NCBI RefSeq assembly: GCF_001700325.1
Contig: NZ_MATO01000002.1
Span: 1-64,000, forward strand
Direction: 5' to 3'
From: Caryophanon latum
GTDB taxonomy: Bacteria > Bacillota > Bacilli > Bacillales_A > Planococcaceae
Length of the DNA stretch: 64,000 nucleotides
This document shows positions 17,231 through 26,625 of this stretch, one piece after another. The position numbers and the translations under genes were made by a program. Numbering within the stretch: position 1 is the stretch's first letter; each line of letters starts with the position of its first letter. The notes beneath the pieces are model-generated. The model searched no databases. It had not been told where the DNA came from and saw only the letters and a program-made list of their open reading frames with translations.

Positions 17231-18292
17231 TTAGTTTTGCGTATATTGCAGTTGTTGTTTTTCTGTATGACGCTCAATCGCTAGCTCAATTAAACGGTCA
17301 ATTAACGCTGTGTACGATACACCCGATTGTTGCCACATTAACGGGAACATGCTAAACGGCGTGAAGCCTGGCATCGTGTTCACTTCGTTAATGAAAATGT
17401 CATTGTTTGCTGTTACGAAAAAGTCTGCACGTACAAGCCCTGAGCAATCGAGCACTTTAAACGCTTTAATCGCCATTTCCTCAAGCTGTGCGTACATATC
17501 AGCGTCAATGTTCGCTGGAATTTGCAGCACCGTGTTGCCATCTTTATATTTTGAATCGTAATCGTAAAAGTCTGTTACTGGAATGATTTCACCGGCAACC
17601 GATACTTTCGGGTCGTTATAGCCGAGCACACCTGTTTCGATTTCACGTGCAACGACACCTTGTTCTACGACAATTTTACGGTCGAATTGTAACGCGTAAT
17701 TTACCGCTTCAGTAAGCTCTTGTACGTTTGATGCTTTGCTAATGCCGACGCTTGAACCTAAGTTTGCTGGTTTAACGAACATCGGCCAACCGAGCTTTTG
17801 TTCACACGCTTCCACGATTTGTCCTTCGTTGCGCTCCCAATCGGCACGTAAAAAGTTTTCATATGGCACTTGTGGCAGTCCGGCAATTTCAAATAGTTGC
17901 TTCATGACAACTTTATCCATACCTGCTGAAGAAGCAAGCACACCGTTACCTACGTACGGAATGTTTAACACTTCTAATAAGCCTTGTACTGTACCGTCTT
18001 CACCGTTCGTTCCGTGAAGAAGCGGCATGACAACATCATATTTCACATCGCCCGTTAAGAAAGAAGAAATATCATTTGGTTTTTCTTCTCCGTCAAATTG
18101 TAGCTGTTCAATTGATGCTACTGGTGCTGTTAAAATATCGCCTTTACGCCATTGTCCTTGTGACGTAATAAAAATCGGATGCACTTCATAGCGATCAAAG
18201 TCTAACGCTCCAATCACTGCACGTGCTGTTGATAATGATACTTCGTGCTCGGCAGACTTACCGCCATATAATAGCCCGACAATTGTTTTCAT
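17231..18292 (-). CDS. ddl: D-alanine--D-alanine ligase
   Basis: 353 aa ATP-grasp ligase. It has [15 protein letters not shown] at the N-terminus, [15 protein letters not shown], a glycine-rich LGSSVGISK loop and the metal site [17 protein letters not shown]. It joins two D-alanines (made by Alr, also in this window) and forms an operon with murF. GGAGG precedes the ATG. Confidence 0.96.
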   Translation of the reverse strand: MKTIVGLLYGGKSAEHEVSLSTARAVIGALDFDRYEVHPIFITSQGQWRKGDILTAPVASIEQLQFDGEEKPNDISSFLTGDVKYDVVMPLLHGTNGEDGTVQGLLEVLNIPYVGNGVLASSAGMDKVVMKQLFEIAGLPQVPYENFLRADWERNEGQIVEACEQKLGWPMFVKPANLGSSVGISKASNVQELTEAVNYALQFDRKIVVEQGVVAREIETGVLGYNDPKVSVAGEIIPVTDFYDYDSKYKDGNTVLQIPANIDADMYAQLEEMAIKAFKVLDCSGLVRADFFVTANNDIFINEVNTMPGFTPFSMFPLMWQQSGVSYTALIDRLIELAIERHTEKQQLQYTQN

Positions 18293-18432
18293 GAAAAGAC
18301 CTCCAAAAATTAAGTACCTTTAGTTTATCACTAATCGCTCTATTGTATCGAAAAAATTCCGTAGTATATTCGTCTGTCCATTAATCGCTACATACGTATT
18401 TTCACTTAATCGCCGGTATTTTTCAACACAAA

Positions 18433-18476
18433 AAAGGGATGCACAGTAGCCACGTTGACTTTTCGTACATCCTTTC
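18433..18476 (-). terminator. Terminator downstream of the 251-aa hypothetical gene
   Basis: On the minus strand AGGATGTAC and GTGCATCCCT pair and are followed by TTTTTT, 9 bp past the stop codon at 18485. It isolates that gene from ddl-murF. Confidence 0.7.
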
Positions 18477-18484
18477 GCTTTGTT

Positions 18485-19240
18485 CTATGAATCAATCGGA
18501 ATGATGGCGTCCGCTTGCTCCTTTAATAGCTCGCGAATTTCAAACCAAATTTCATCTGGATAATCGTAGCGATCCCCTAATACGCGGCACTCTAGCCCAT
18601 AAGATTTAGAACTTTGTTTAACGAGTGACAGCAGCACGCCCTCGGTTGCACTTGCTCGATGCTGCTTTAATTCATTTGCGTTCAACATCGGCAGCACCGT
18701 TTTTAATTTACGGCGCCAAAAGCCATTTGTTCCTTCTCGCTCGGCAATTTGCTGATTCAACACGGAGGCAACGACCTTCTCCGCATCATCTAGCTGACGA
18801 AAAAATACTTTCGTCAATCGTTCAGACGGCGAGGAATACACGACGAAGCGGTTGTTTAATTTATAAAAAAAAGGCGAAATAATCGGCTCTCTTTTATGTG
18901 CCAAGTACAACAGCTCAGACTGCTCCTTCGGTGTAAGTAAATCTAACGAACGCTCAAACTGAAAATCAATAAAGCAAATATCCTCCTTGCGCTCGGCGAC
19001 CTGCTTCTTGAATTTCAACAGCTCTGTTTTCGGCACGTAGTCAAAATATGTATGCGCATTGTATGCAGAGCCTTCAAAGGGACACTTCAAAAGTAAAAGA
19101 TGATGGTGTTGTTCAATCGATGTGATAAATTGTGAAATAGATAGCTCACTAAATATAACGAACTTGCCGATTTCATCCATATGCATATACAAATGATATA
19201 AATAATCCTCTGAGGCTCTCATTTTTTTCACCACATCCAC
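18485..19240 (-). CDS. Conserved hypothetical protein, 251 aa
   Basis: I do not recognise a named family. The protein is soluble with no signal peptide or membrane segment. It is rich in charged and aromatic residues, with patches such as EQHHHLLLLKCPFEG and YDYPDEIWFEI. The ATG follows AAAGGGTGAGTGG. It has its own terminator, and it is divergent from the rodA-like gene with 209 bp between them. It sits among cell-wall genes, but that alone does not assign a role. Confidence 0.75.
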   Translation of the reverse strand: MDVVKKMRASEDYLYHLYMHMDEIGKFVIFSELSISQFITSIEQHHHLLLLKCPFEGSAYNAHTYFDYVPKTELLKFKKQVAERKEDICFIDFQFERSLDLLTPKEQSELLYLAHKREPIISPFFYKLNNRFVVYSSPSERLTKVFFRQLDDAEKVVASVLNQQIAEREGTNGFWRRKLKTVLPMLNANELKQHRASATEGVLLSLVKQSSKSYGLECRVLGDRYDYPDEIWFEIRELLKEQADAIIPIDS

Positions 19241-19449
19241 TCACCCTTTCTATCTTGTTTATTATAAAACTTCGAACCTTAAAATTGAAACAATTTCACC
19301 TGTCATTCGTCCTAATTTTCAGCAACATTTATTTTTGCCTTTCGCTAATTTATTGCGGCACAAAATATCCACGTCACGTACTTTTGCGTTATAATAGGCA
19401 ATGTTGTATACTCATACATTTAAATTTATGATATAGGTGGCTTTCAAAA

Positions 19450-20625
19450 TTGGAAACTAATCGTCATTTCGCGCAGCGTTTCGACTGGACGCTTGCAATT
19501 ATTATTTTCATTTTCATGTGTATTAGTTTAACCGCCATTTCGTCAGCACAAACATCTGGACAATATTCGGCAAACTATGTCATTTTACAGCTTCGCGGCT
19601 ACATTATCGGTGCGTTTATTGTCGCATTTGTCATGTTCTTTGAGCCAAGCCAATACAAAAAGTTCACATGGTATTTGTACGGCTTCGGTGTGTTTTTACT
19701 TTTCATGCTGTTCGTCATTCCAAAAGGTGGCTTCGCTGTTGAAATTAACGGCGCAAAAAGCTGGTTCAAAACACCGATTGGGAACATTCAGCCAGCCGAA
19801 TTTATGAAAACATTTTATATTTTAGGGCTCGCTTGGATCATTAGTAAACATCATGAATTATCACCAAATCGAACATTCAAATCAGATTTAATACTGCTTG
19901 CCAAAATGCTCGGTGTACTTATCGTTCCGCTGTTTTTCATTATGAAACAGCCAGACTTAGGCTCAGCACTTGTGTTTTTAGCCATTACCGGCGCACTTAT
20001 CGTCATCGCTGGCGTTACGTGGAAAATTATTTTACCAGTGTTTCTCGGCGCTTCCGGCATCGGTGCAGCACTGCTTTGGATGGCGCTGTACAATCAAGAC
20101 TTCATCCAAAATACACTCGGCTTTGATCCGTATCAGCTTGCGCGTATTTACTCGTGGCTCGACCCGTATTCCTATGCCGCTTCTGAAGGGTATCATTTAA
20201 TTACGTCGCTCAATGCGATCGGCTCTGGTGAAATTTTCGGTAAAGGGTACGGTGGGCGTGAAGTGTACGTTGCAGAAAACCATACCGACTTCATTTTCTC
20301 TGTAATTGGCGAGGAATGGGGCTTTATCGGTGCAAGCTTCGTCATTTGTATGTATTTTTTACTCGTGTATCACTTAACGAAAATTGCAATCGAGATGCAA
20401 GATTCGTTTTGCACGTACGTTTGTGCAGGGGTCATTGCGATGATTACGTTCCACGTCATCGAAAACATCGGCATGACGATTCAACTGCTCCCAATTACAG
20501 GTATTCCATTGCCGCTCATTAGTTACGGCGGTAGTTCGATGATGGGGATTTCACTCGCACTCGGGCTCATTTTCAGTATGAAGTTCCATCACCGTTCATA
20601 CATGTTTGGGGAAAAAGAGCAGTAA
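19450..20625 (+). CDS. SEDS-family glycosyltransferase, RodA/FtsW type
   Basis: 391 aa with about ten membrane segments. The family signature is present: VEINGAKSWFKTPIGNIQPAE, a catalytic-loop aspartate in AENHTDFIFSVIGEEWGF, and the C-terminal GIPLPLISYGGSSM. SEDS proteins polymerise glycan strands from lipid II with a class B PBP. The lack of a septal operon and the length favour RodA (elongation) over FtsW. The start is TTG after TAGGTGG. It neighbours ddl-murF. Confidence 0.88.
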   Translation: METNRHFAQRFDWTLAIIIFIFMCISLTAISSAQTSGQYSANYVILQLRGYIIGAFIVAFVMFFEPSQYKKFTWYLYGFGVFLLFMLFVIPKGGFAVEINGAKSWFKTPIGNIQPAEFMKTFYILGLAWIISKHHELSPNRTFKSDLILLAKMLGVLIVPLFFIMKQPDLGSALVFLAITGALIVIAGVTWKIILPVFLGASGIGAALLWMALYNQDFIQNTLGFDPYQLARIYSWLDPYSYAASEGYHLITSLNAIGSGEIFGKGYGGREVYVAENHTDFIFSVIGEEWGFIGASFVICMYFLLVYHLTKIAIEMQDSFCTYVCAGVIAMITFHVIENIGMTIQLLPITGIPLPLISYGGSSMMGISLALGLIFSMKFHHRSYMFGEKEQ

Positions 20626-20631
20626 CTATAA

Positions 20632-20667
20632 AAACGGACAGAGATGCGATATCTCCGTCCGTTTTTT
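20632..20667 (+). terminator. Terminator of the rodA-like gene
   Basis: ACGGACAGAGAT pairs with ATCTCCGTCCGT around a 5-nt loop, followed by six Ts. Confidence 0.88.
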
Positions 20668-20673
20668 CAATAT

Positions 20674-20728
20674 AAAAGGTCGATTGCGTAAAGGATTTTC
20701 AATAAAATCACTTACGCAATCGACCTTA
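20674..20728 (-). terminator. Terminator of the 45-aa gene
   Basis: AAGGTCGATTGCGTAA and TTACGCAATCGACCTT form a perfect 16-bp stem, 13 bp past the small gene's stop. On the minus strand it is followed by TTTTATATTG. Confidence 0.8.
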
Positions 20729-20740
20729 TTCCACCGCAAA

Positions 20741-20878
20741 TTACGCTTGTGTGGATGACGTTTGAGCTGGAGGTGCTAACACTTTTAATAACTCCAGTCG
20801 TGATTTCGTCATGCTTGCTGTAACACCGAGCTTCGTTAAATTAGCAATAATTTTTCTTACATCTACTTCTTTCGTCAT
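20741..20878 (-). CDS. Small protein, 45 aa, unknown function
   Basis: The reading frame has ATG at 20878, with GAGGTGG six bases upstream, and a TAA at 20741. It encodes MTKEVDVRKIIANLTKLG... ending STQA. It is a basic amphipathic helix-rich peptide without a membrane segment. The strong ribosome site and a dedicated 16-bp-stem terminator argue for a real gene. I do not recognise the family. Confidence 0.7.
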   Translation of the reverse strand: MTKEVDVRKIIANLTKLGVTASMTKSRLELLKVLAPPAQTSSTQA

Positions 20879-21110
20879 CTAAATCCACCTCACAATTGTA
20901 TGTGTACATTTACTATTACGTTTTAGTCATAATAAAAGTTCCATTATCCTTAGATGTCTGACAAGTAATCTATCGTTATCATACCACGTTTTTATACTTT
21001 TGAATCATTAATTTTGAAAACATTAAAAAAAGTCAAGCAATGTCATCACCATTTTGACAAACTTATTCTTTTCATGACATATTTACGTAATTTCAAATGA
21101 ACACGTCTTA

Positions 21111-21687
21111 GTTCTGTCTAAAACCAGGTCTGTTGATTAGCTATTTTTATACAGCTGAATTGCTTGTTTTTAGTAGCAAGACGGAGATGAACGCTGCATT
21201 TTTGTGACATGGAGCGGGTGGCGAGACTCCTTGGGGAATAGCTCGTGCCTCAAGACCCCGTAAGCCTCGACATAGGAGAGGCGCGGAGGCTTGAGCCGAG
21301 CCCCAGGAAAGCGAGCCACCATACGCGAAATGCCAGTTTAATGGCTAATCAACACGCTTGGTCTAAAACGATTTTATAACTGCTTGGAACTTGTTCGTCA
21401 CGACAAATTGGGATTGACGCATACAAGTTGCTTAAAACGACAGGCGGACTCCAGTGGGAAAAGCTCGCGTCGAAAGACCCCACAAACACGAGGAACGAGT
21501 GTTGAGGAGGCTTGAGGAAGGCGGTGAGCGCCACTACACGAGCCACCGCCTTCATGACCAACATCGTGTTCGCCGCCGAGCCCACGGAAAGCCTGCCTCG
21601 ACGTCGAAAGCAACCCGATGTGATGACAAAGAACGCGATTTCGTTCCTCGCTATTATGTATACGGAATTCTGAAGTTTTTACACACG
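21111..21687 (+). repeat. Composite repeat: D/B-type element with a family A element inserted
   Basis: The outer element begins GTTCTGTCTAAAAC and ends with the inverse-oriented TTTTTACACACGTC. Its interior includes GATTTTATAACTGCTTGGAA, GCGGACTCCAG, GAGGCTTGAGGAAGGCGGTG, CACCGCCTTCATGACC and CGCCGAGCCCACGGAAAGCC. A family A element occupies 21125-21360. With flanks it takes up most of the 901-bp stretch between the 45-aa gene and the DUF1963 gene, where I see no other gene. Confidence 0.85.
21116..21369 (-). repeat. Family A element, complete, inverted, with 9-bp target duplication
   Basis: The element is 21125-21360 (236 bp). It reads CAGGTCTGTTGATTAGC at the left and GGCTAATCAACACGCTTG at the right. 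GTCTAAAAC lies directly on both sides (21116-21124, 21361-21369). The duplicated bases belong to the D-type end, which shows A arrived after D. Confidence 0.93.
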
Positions 21688-21779
21688 TCCTTGTATTGAC
21701 AACAATTGGATATGTTTTACAACAATCGAAACGTGGAATACAACTACTATGTACGTCGATTACGAATTGGAGGATATTT

Positions 21780-22574
21780 ATGGGCATGACGAAAGACTTT
21801 GAGCTACCTAAAGACTTGACACCATTTAGAGAAATATTACAACAAACACTAGTGCCTACTTCACATATTACACTTTCTAATACACCAACTACTTTATATA
21901 ACAGTAAATTCGGCGGCGATCCGTATTTGCCAAAAAATCGCCACTTACCAAAGGATAGCCAAGGAAGAGAAATGCGATTACTTGCACAAATTAATTTCAG
22001 TGAACTGTCGCTACCGCAGTTTCCAAAGAAAGGCCTTTTACAGTTTTTCATTCCACATACGGTGAATTTTAACGATGAGGAAAGCCACGAAGATATTTGG
22101 CAGCACCATTTTAAAATTCGTTATTACAGCGAGCTACGTCCGTACGATGAACTTGCTTCGGTCGTGCACACTACAAACGAGAATAAGCATTTTCCGCTAC
22201 AGGAAGAGAAGCGACTCCATTTTAAGCAAACGGATGAAATTGTATCGATTATGGATTACCGCTTCCATACGATTTCCGATACACCACTGTCGCTATTGTT
22301 TAACGACGACGGCATTAATTTGTACGATATTTACATGAAGCATTTTTTAGGTCAAGGGCATAAAATCGGCGGCTACCCGTACTTCACGAAACAGGACCCA
22401 CGCGAGCGTTATGCTTTTTTGCGAAAATACGATGTGCTACTTCTGCAAGTAGAGTCAGATGATGAAAACGGCATTATGTGGGGAGACTGTGGCGTTGCAA
22501 ATTTTTTTATCAATAGCATTAACTTAGCAAACGGCGACTTTTCCGATATTTTGTATCATTGGGATCACTATTAA
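21780..22574 (+). CDS. DUF1963 (YwqG-like) protein
   Basis: 264 aa. Family features include SKFGGDPYLPKNRHLPKDSQGREMRLLAQINFSEL near the start. GHKIGGYPYFTKQDPR and the C-terminal VESDDENGIMWGDCGVANFFI also match. DUF1963 proteins are widespread cytoplasmic proteins of unknown function. The ATG at 21780 follows TTGGAGG and excludes 28 upstream in-frame codons. No operon partner is seen. Confidence 0.88.
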   Translation: MGMTKDFELPKDLTPFREILQQTLVPTSHITLSNTPTTLYNSKFGGDPYLPKNRHLPKDSQGREMRLLAQINFSELSLPQFPKKGLLQFFIPHTVNFNDEESHEDIWQHHFKIRYYSELRPYDELASVVHTTNENKHFPLQEEKRLHFKQTDEIVSIMDYRFHTISDTPLSLLFNDDGINLYDIYMKHFLGQGHKIGGYPYFTKQDPRERYAFLRKYDVLLLQVESDDENGIMWGDCGVANFFINSINLANGDFSDILYHWDHY

Positions 22575-22620
22575 AGCAGTGAGGTGTATCGTTTTCACAT
22601 GATGCCCCTCCTGCTTTTTT
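22575..22620 (+). terminator. Terminator of the DUF1963 gene
   Basis: AGCAG-GAGG pairs with CCTC-CTGCT across a 22-nt loop, followed by six Ts, directly after the stop. Confidence 0.65.
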
Positions 22621-22695
22621 GCATGCTCATTTGTATACATAAGCTTTCACTTTCTTTTCCTTAAAGCTTTTGTATATACTAGCTACAGAAATCAC

Positions 22696-24174
22696 TTGTT
22701 GAAGAAGGTGAACATTATTTTCGATTTTGCTGAGCTTAGTTTTTCAGGATTTTTAATTATTGGTATTAATATTTTATTTGCATTGACGGTTATTTTTTTA
22801 GAACGTCGTGATGCAACATCTACATGGGCATGGATTTTAGTGCTATTTTTCATGCCAGTCATCGGCTTCGTGCTATATTTATTGCTCGGTCGGCCGCTGC
22901 GCCAAAAACATTTATTTCGCTGGGATGGACGAAAAGATATTGGCATCGACAAACTTATCCATTATCAAATGGACGCGATTGCGAACGATACGTTTCAATA
23001 CCGCAACCCACAAATTGAAAAATACGATGAAATGATTTTCATGCAGCTGCGTAACAACGATGCCGTTTTAACGCAAGACAACTCCGTACAAGTGTTTCAT
23101 GACGGTGTCGATAAGTTTGAACAGCTCGTGCGTGACATCGAGCAAGCGCGCGATCACATCCACGTGCAGTATTATATTTTTAAGCTCGACCAACTCGGGC
23201 AACGCATTTACCGTGCGCTACTCAAAAAAGCAAGCCAAGGTGTAAAAGTGCGCATTTTATACGATGAAATGGGTTCGCGTACGACGAAGCGGCGACATTT
23301 TAATGAGCTTATAGCAGCAGGTGGCGAAGTTGAAGTATTTTTCCCATCTATTTTGCCGCTTATTAACCCGCGCATGAACTACCGTAATCACCGAAAAATT
23401 GTCGTCATTGACGGCAAGATTGGCTACATTGGTGGTTTTAATGTCGGCGATGAATATTTAGGCTTAAAAAGCAAGTTTGGCTATTGGCGCGATACGCATT
23501 TACGTCTGCAAGGAAGCGCGATGCATCCGCTGCAAACACGCTTTATTTTAGATTGGAATCAGGCGACGAGCACAAATACAATTCATTATGCAAGCCGTTA
23601 CTTCCCAATCATTCCGCGCCAAGGCACAGTAAGCATGCAAATTGTATCAAGCGGCCCTGATTCAAACTTTGAGCAAATTAAAAATGGCTACTTAAAAATG
23701 ATTTCGATGGCGAAACGATACATATACATTCAGTCACCGTACTTTATTCCAGATCAAAGCTTTATGGACGCGATTCGCATTGCGTGTTTAAGCGGCATCG
23801 ATGTACGCATTATGATTCCGAACAAGCCTGACCATATGTTTGTATACTGGGCAACTTACTCGTATGTCGGGCAGCTGCTTGAAGCAGGAGCGAAAATATT
23901 CCATTACGATCGTGGCTTCATTCATGCGAAAATGATTGTCATTGACGACGAGGTGTGCACAGTTGGCACTGCGAATATCGATTTGCGCAGTTTCCGCTTA
24001 AACTTTGAAGTGAACGCATTTATTTACGATCGCACTATATCACATCATTTAGCAGAATTGTTTGAAAGCGATATGCTCGACTGCTCAGAACTAACAATTG
24101 AGCGCTACCACAATCGTACGCTGCTCATAAAAATGAAAGAATCCGTCTCACGCTTGCTGTCACCGATTTTGTAA
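22696..24174 (+). CDS. cls: Cardiolipin synthase
   Basis: Up to 492 aa phospholipase D-superfamily enzyme. Two N-terminal membrane helices surround ERRDATSTWAWILVLFFMP. Two HxKx4D motifs follow: NHRKIVVIDG (about 225) and HAKMIVIDD (about 410). It joins two phosphatidylglycerols into cardiolipin at the membrane. The exact start is unclear. TTG codons at 22696 and 22699 lack a good ribosome site, while AAGAAGGTGA at 22702-22711 would best serve an ATT at 22717. Confidence 0.94.
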   Translation: MLKKVNIIFDFAELSFSGFLIIGINILFALTVIFLERRDATSTWAWILVLFFMPVIGFVLYLLLGRPLRQKHLFRWDGRKDIGIDKLIHYQMDAIANDTFQYRNPQIEKYDEMIFMQLRNNDAVLTQDNSVQVFHDGVDKFEQLVRDIEQARDHIHVQYYIFKLDQLGQRIYRALLKKASQGVKVRILYDEMGSRTTKRRHFNELIAAGGEVEVFFPSILPLINPRMNYRNHRKIVVIDGKIGYIGGFNVGDEYLGLKSKFGYWRDTHLRLQGSAMHPLQTRFILDWNQATSTNTIHYASRYFPIIPRQGTVSMQIVSSGPDSNFEQIKNGYLKMISMAKRYIYIQSPYFIPDQSFMDAIRIACLSGIDVRIMIPNKPDHMFVYWATYSYVGQLLEAGAKIFHYDRGFIHAKMIVIDDEVCTVGTANIDLRSFRLNFEVNAFIYDRTISHHLAELFESDMLDCSELTIERYHNRTLLIKMKESVSRLLSPIL

Positions 24175-24203
24175 AACGACGAACGAAATGAATTTAATAC
24201 AAA

Positions 24204-24250
24204 ATAAAGCGTTATCGGGAAAATGCATTCCTAATAACGCTTTTTATTTT
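24204..24250. terminator. Bidirectional terminator between cls and the VanY-type gene
   Basis: AAAGCGTTAT and ATAACGCTTT, extended by GG/CC, enclose a 10-nt loop with T-tracts on both sides. It serves two convergent genes. Confidence 0.8.
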
Positions 24251-24254
24251 TCGA

Positions 24255-25172
24255 CTAACGATTTTCCTTCGTTAATGAGCCGACTTTTAACGTCTCGTCA
24301 CCTGTCGCTTCGACATCACTTGACGTTACTGCAACGCCTAAATATTCCTCCAACGTCACATTTTGCTTTTTAATTTTCGCTGCGACATCTTTGCCAACGT
24401 AGCGGAAATGCCACGACTCATACATGAAGCCTGTAATATGTTCCTTGCCTTTTGGATAGCGTAAAATAAAGCCATATTCATGCGCATTATCGACGAGCCA
24501 TTTCCCTGCTGTCGTTTCACCAAATGCATCGGTTAACCACAATTCTTCTTTTCCAATTTCACCAATATCAAACGCCAGTCCTGTTTGATGCTCTGAATAC
24601 CCTGGACGTGCGCTATAACGATCTGCTGCTTCTTGACCGTCACGTGCTACGTAATTTGTATACAACGTCTCCTGGTACGAATATGAGCGGAATCCGCTAA
24701 ATGCTGTTAAGCGAATATTTTGCTCTTTTGCTGCCTGAATCATTTCATCTACCGCTTGTTGTGCGACTGGGTCGACGCCAGGCTCATATGAAGCAGGTAA
24801 TGGATGCTGCTTGTTCGCGAGTAAAATGCCGTCGATGTACGTCGGTGTCGTCGCTGCTGCTTGCCCCTCGATATACTGTCTTGCATCAGTTACATTCGTT
24901 TGTACTTCCTGCTGTTCTACATCTGTGTGCGGCAGCTCTTCTGTTTCCTCGTCCGTTACCGGTGCGTTCACTTCAGGTACTTCCACCGTTTCGGTATTTG
25001 CTTCATTTGGCGCTTGTGCCGTCGTTTCTTCTGTCGTTGCGGATTGCTGCGTCGTCACGTCCTCTTTTCCACTTGTTACTGTATAATAAATGCCCCCAAC
25101 TAGTGCTAGCGCTAGTGCTGTTGATGCACCGATGACCGCATTTGTTTTCATTTTTCGTTTTTGCCGTGTCAT
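24255..25172 (-). CDS. VanY-type D-alanyl-D-alanine carboxypeptidase
   Basis: 305 aa. A short basic N-terminus and one membrane segment (VIGASTALALALVGGIYY) anchor it outside the membrane. A Thr/Glu-rich linker (about 45-105) follows. The VanY zinc peptidase domain has YSARPGYSEHQTGLAFDIG and ESWHFRYVG as metal ligands. It trims the terminal D-Ala of peptidoglycan stem peptides. The ATG at 25172 follows AAGAAGGG. This is a housekeeping-type enzyme, and no van cluster is present. Confidence 0.92.
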   Translation of the reverse strand: MTRQKRKMKTNAVIGASTALALALVGGIYYTVTSGKEDVTTQQSATTEETTAQAPNEANTETVEVPEVNAPVTDEETEELPHTDVEQQEVQTNVTDARQYIEGQAAATTPTYIDGILLANKQHPLPASYEPGVDPVAQQAVDEMIQAAKEQNIRLTAFSGFRSYSYQETLYTNYVARDGQEAADRYSARPGYSEHQTGLAFDIGEIGKEELWLTDAFGETTAGKWLVDNAHEYGFILRYPKGKEHITGFMYESWHFRYVGKDVAAKIKKQNVTLEEYLGVAVTSSDVEATGDETLKVGSLTKENR

Positions 25173-25313
25173 ACTTAACCCTTCTTTCTCATTCACTGTT
25201 TTTATTTTACCATTACGAACAATACATTTCGATTATATCGATTACACATATACAAAACACAAAAAGACTGCTCGGCACATTCACCTCGCAGCCTTTTCGT
25301 GACAATTTGTTAT

Positions 25314-26108
25314 TTACGCATGGTCATACATATGCTCATTCATATCGAAACGATAAAATTTATGATGCAGCTCATCTCTGAAATGCTTCGGTGTCACACC
25401 TGTATATTTTTTAAAAATGCGTGTGAAGTAGCTTTGATTACAAAAATGGAACTGTGTTGAAATCGACGTAATACTTTTATTCGTGTGGCGTAAATAGTAC
25501 TGTGACTCTTCTACTCGGCGCACGTTCAAGTATTCAACTAACGTAATGCCAACATGCTCACGGAAAATGCGAGATAGGTGACTTGTGCTAATTTGAAAAT
25601 TCGCAGCGATGCTTTCCACCGTTAAATTTTGCTCAAGCTCATCATTTATGTACATAATCACCTTATTTACCGTCTGGTGCTTAAACATCGGCTGTTTGCG
25701 ATCTGCAATAAAGTTGACAAAGAAGTCGATTAAATCATCCGCAAATTGTAAAAACTCTGCATCGCGCATTTGGTTATCAATCATATCGTCACATGCTACG
25801 CTAAAGGCAAATGCTTTTTTAGCTGGCACTTGATTATCAAGCAGCTTCCTCGCCACGATTGAAGATAACGTTTTAAAATACGAACGGACTACTTTAATTA
25901 CTTTCTTTCCAAAACGGACTGTTAGTAAATCAATAATACTGTGCAATGACTTTTTCGCCTTTGCAGCTTCTAAATGATAAATTTCAAAAATCAATTTTGT
26001 TTCTAACGCAAAAAAGTCTTCCATTCCTTCATAGTCGTTCATGCTATCAATTTCTTGAAAATAACGTTTAGAAATTGCTTCTGCCATCGAATGTTGGTGT
26101 AGTTGCAT
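25314..26108 (-). CDS. AraC-family transcriptional regulator
   Basis: 264 aa. The C-terminal 100 residues hold the two AraC helix-turn-helix units: VESIAANFQISTSHLSRIFR and ITSISTQFHFCNQSYFTRIFKK, then TGVTPKHFRDE. The N-terminal 150 residues are helical and unlike the sugar-binding cupin of classical AraC, so the signal is unknown. It is monocistronic and divergent from the LytTR gene across a 517-bp AT-rich gap. Confidence 0.9.
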   Translation of the reverse strand: MQLHQHSMAEAISKRYFQEIDSMNDYEGMEDFFALETKLIFEIYHLEAAKAKKSLHSIIDLLTVRFGKKVIKVVRSYFKTLSSIVARKLLDNQVPAKKAFAFSVACDDMIDNQMRDAEFLQFADDLIDFFVNFIADRKQPMFKHQTVNKVIMYINDELEQNLTVESIAANFQISTSHLSRIFREHVGITLVEYLNVRRVEESQYYLRHTNKSITSISTQFHFCNQSYFTRIFKKYTGVTPKHFRDELHHKFYRFDMNEHMYDHA

Positions 26109-26625
26109 AGACCCACTCCCCGTCTTTTTGTAAACTTTTTGAATATTTTCAATGTAAGCTCTCCAAAGTAATCGTAATCAAACATGAAGAAAAATGCACT
26201 AACAATATTACATTTTATAAAATTATTTAAATCTTTTTGCCTAAAAATTGTACGTTTTCCTTGCTTTAAAAAGACCCCTTAACCAATCTTGCTATTATTA
26301 TAGCGAATTTTACCATAAATTATACATTTTCTTCAATATTTTTTAAAAACTTTGTTGATTCTTTTTTCATATTTTTCTACACAGCTATAATAACTTTTGT
26401 TACAATACTCTATCAATCGATCTCAATTATTAGAAAAAAGCTGTCAAAGATGGTATAGTCCGAATATATGGAAAAATTGCACGAATTCTATCATATAAAA
26501 ACTGTTTACATTTTTGTAAAGCGCAAATTTTTCTAATTTATTCTCGAATATGCACTAATATTTTCAGAGATTATGTAGTAAAATAGTGTATTATTAATAA
26601 TTATTAACTAATGAGGTGTTAAGAA
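26109..26625. other. AT-rich divergent intergenic region
   Basis: 517 bp with no credible gene and no copy of the dispersed repeats. It must carry the divergent promoters of the AraC and LytTR genes. No near-consensus promoter stands out. TATTTTCAGAGATTA at 26559 loosely resembles a CodY box but has several mismatches. Confidence 0.5.

Noticed and set aside
26559-26573. CodY box in front of the LytTR gene
   Set aside because: Four or more mismatches to AATTTTCWGAAAATT in an AT-rich region make chance likely.
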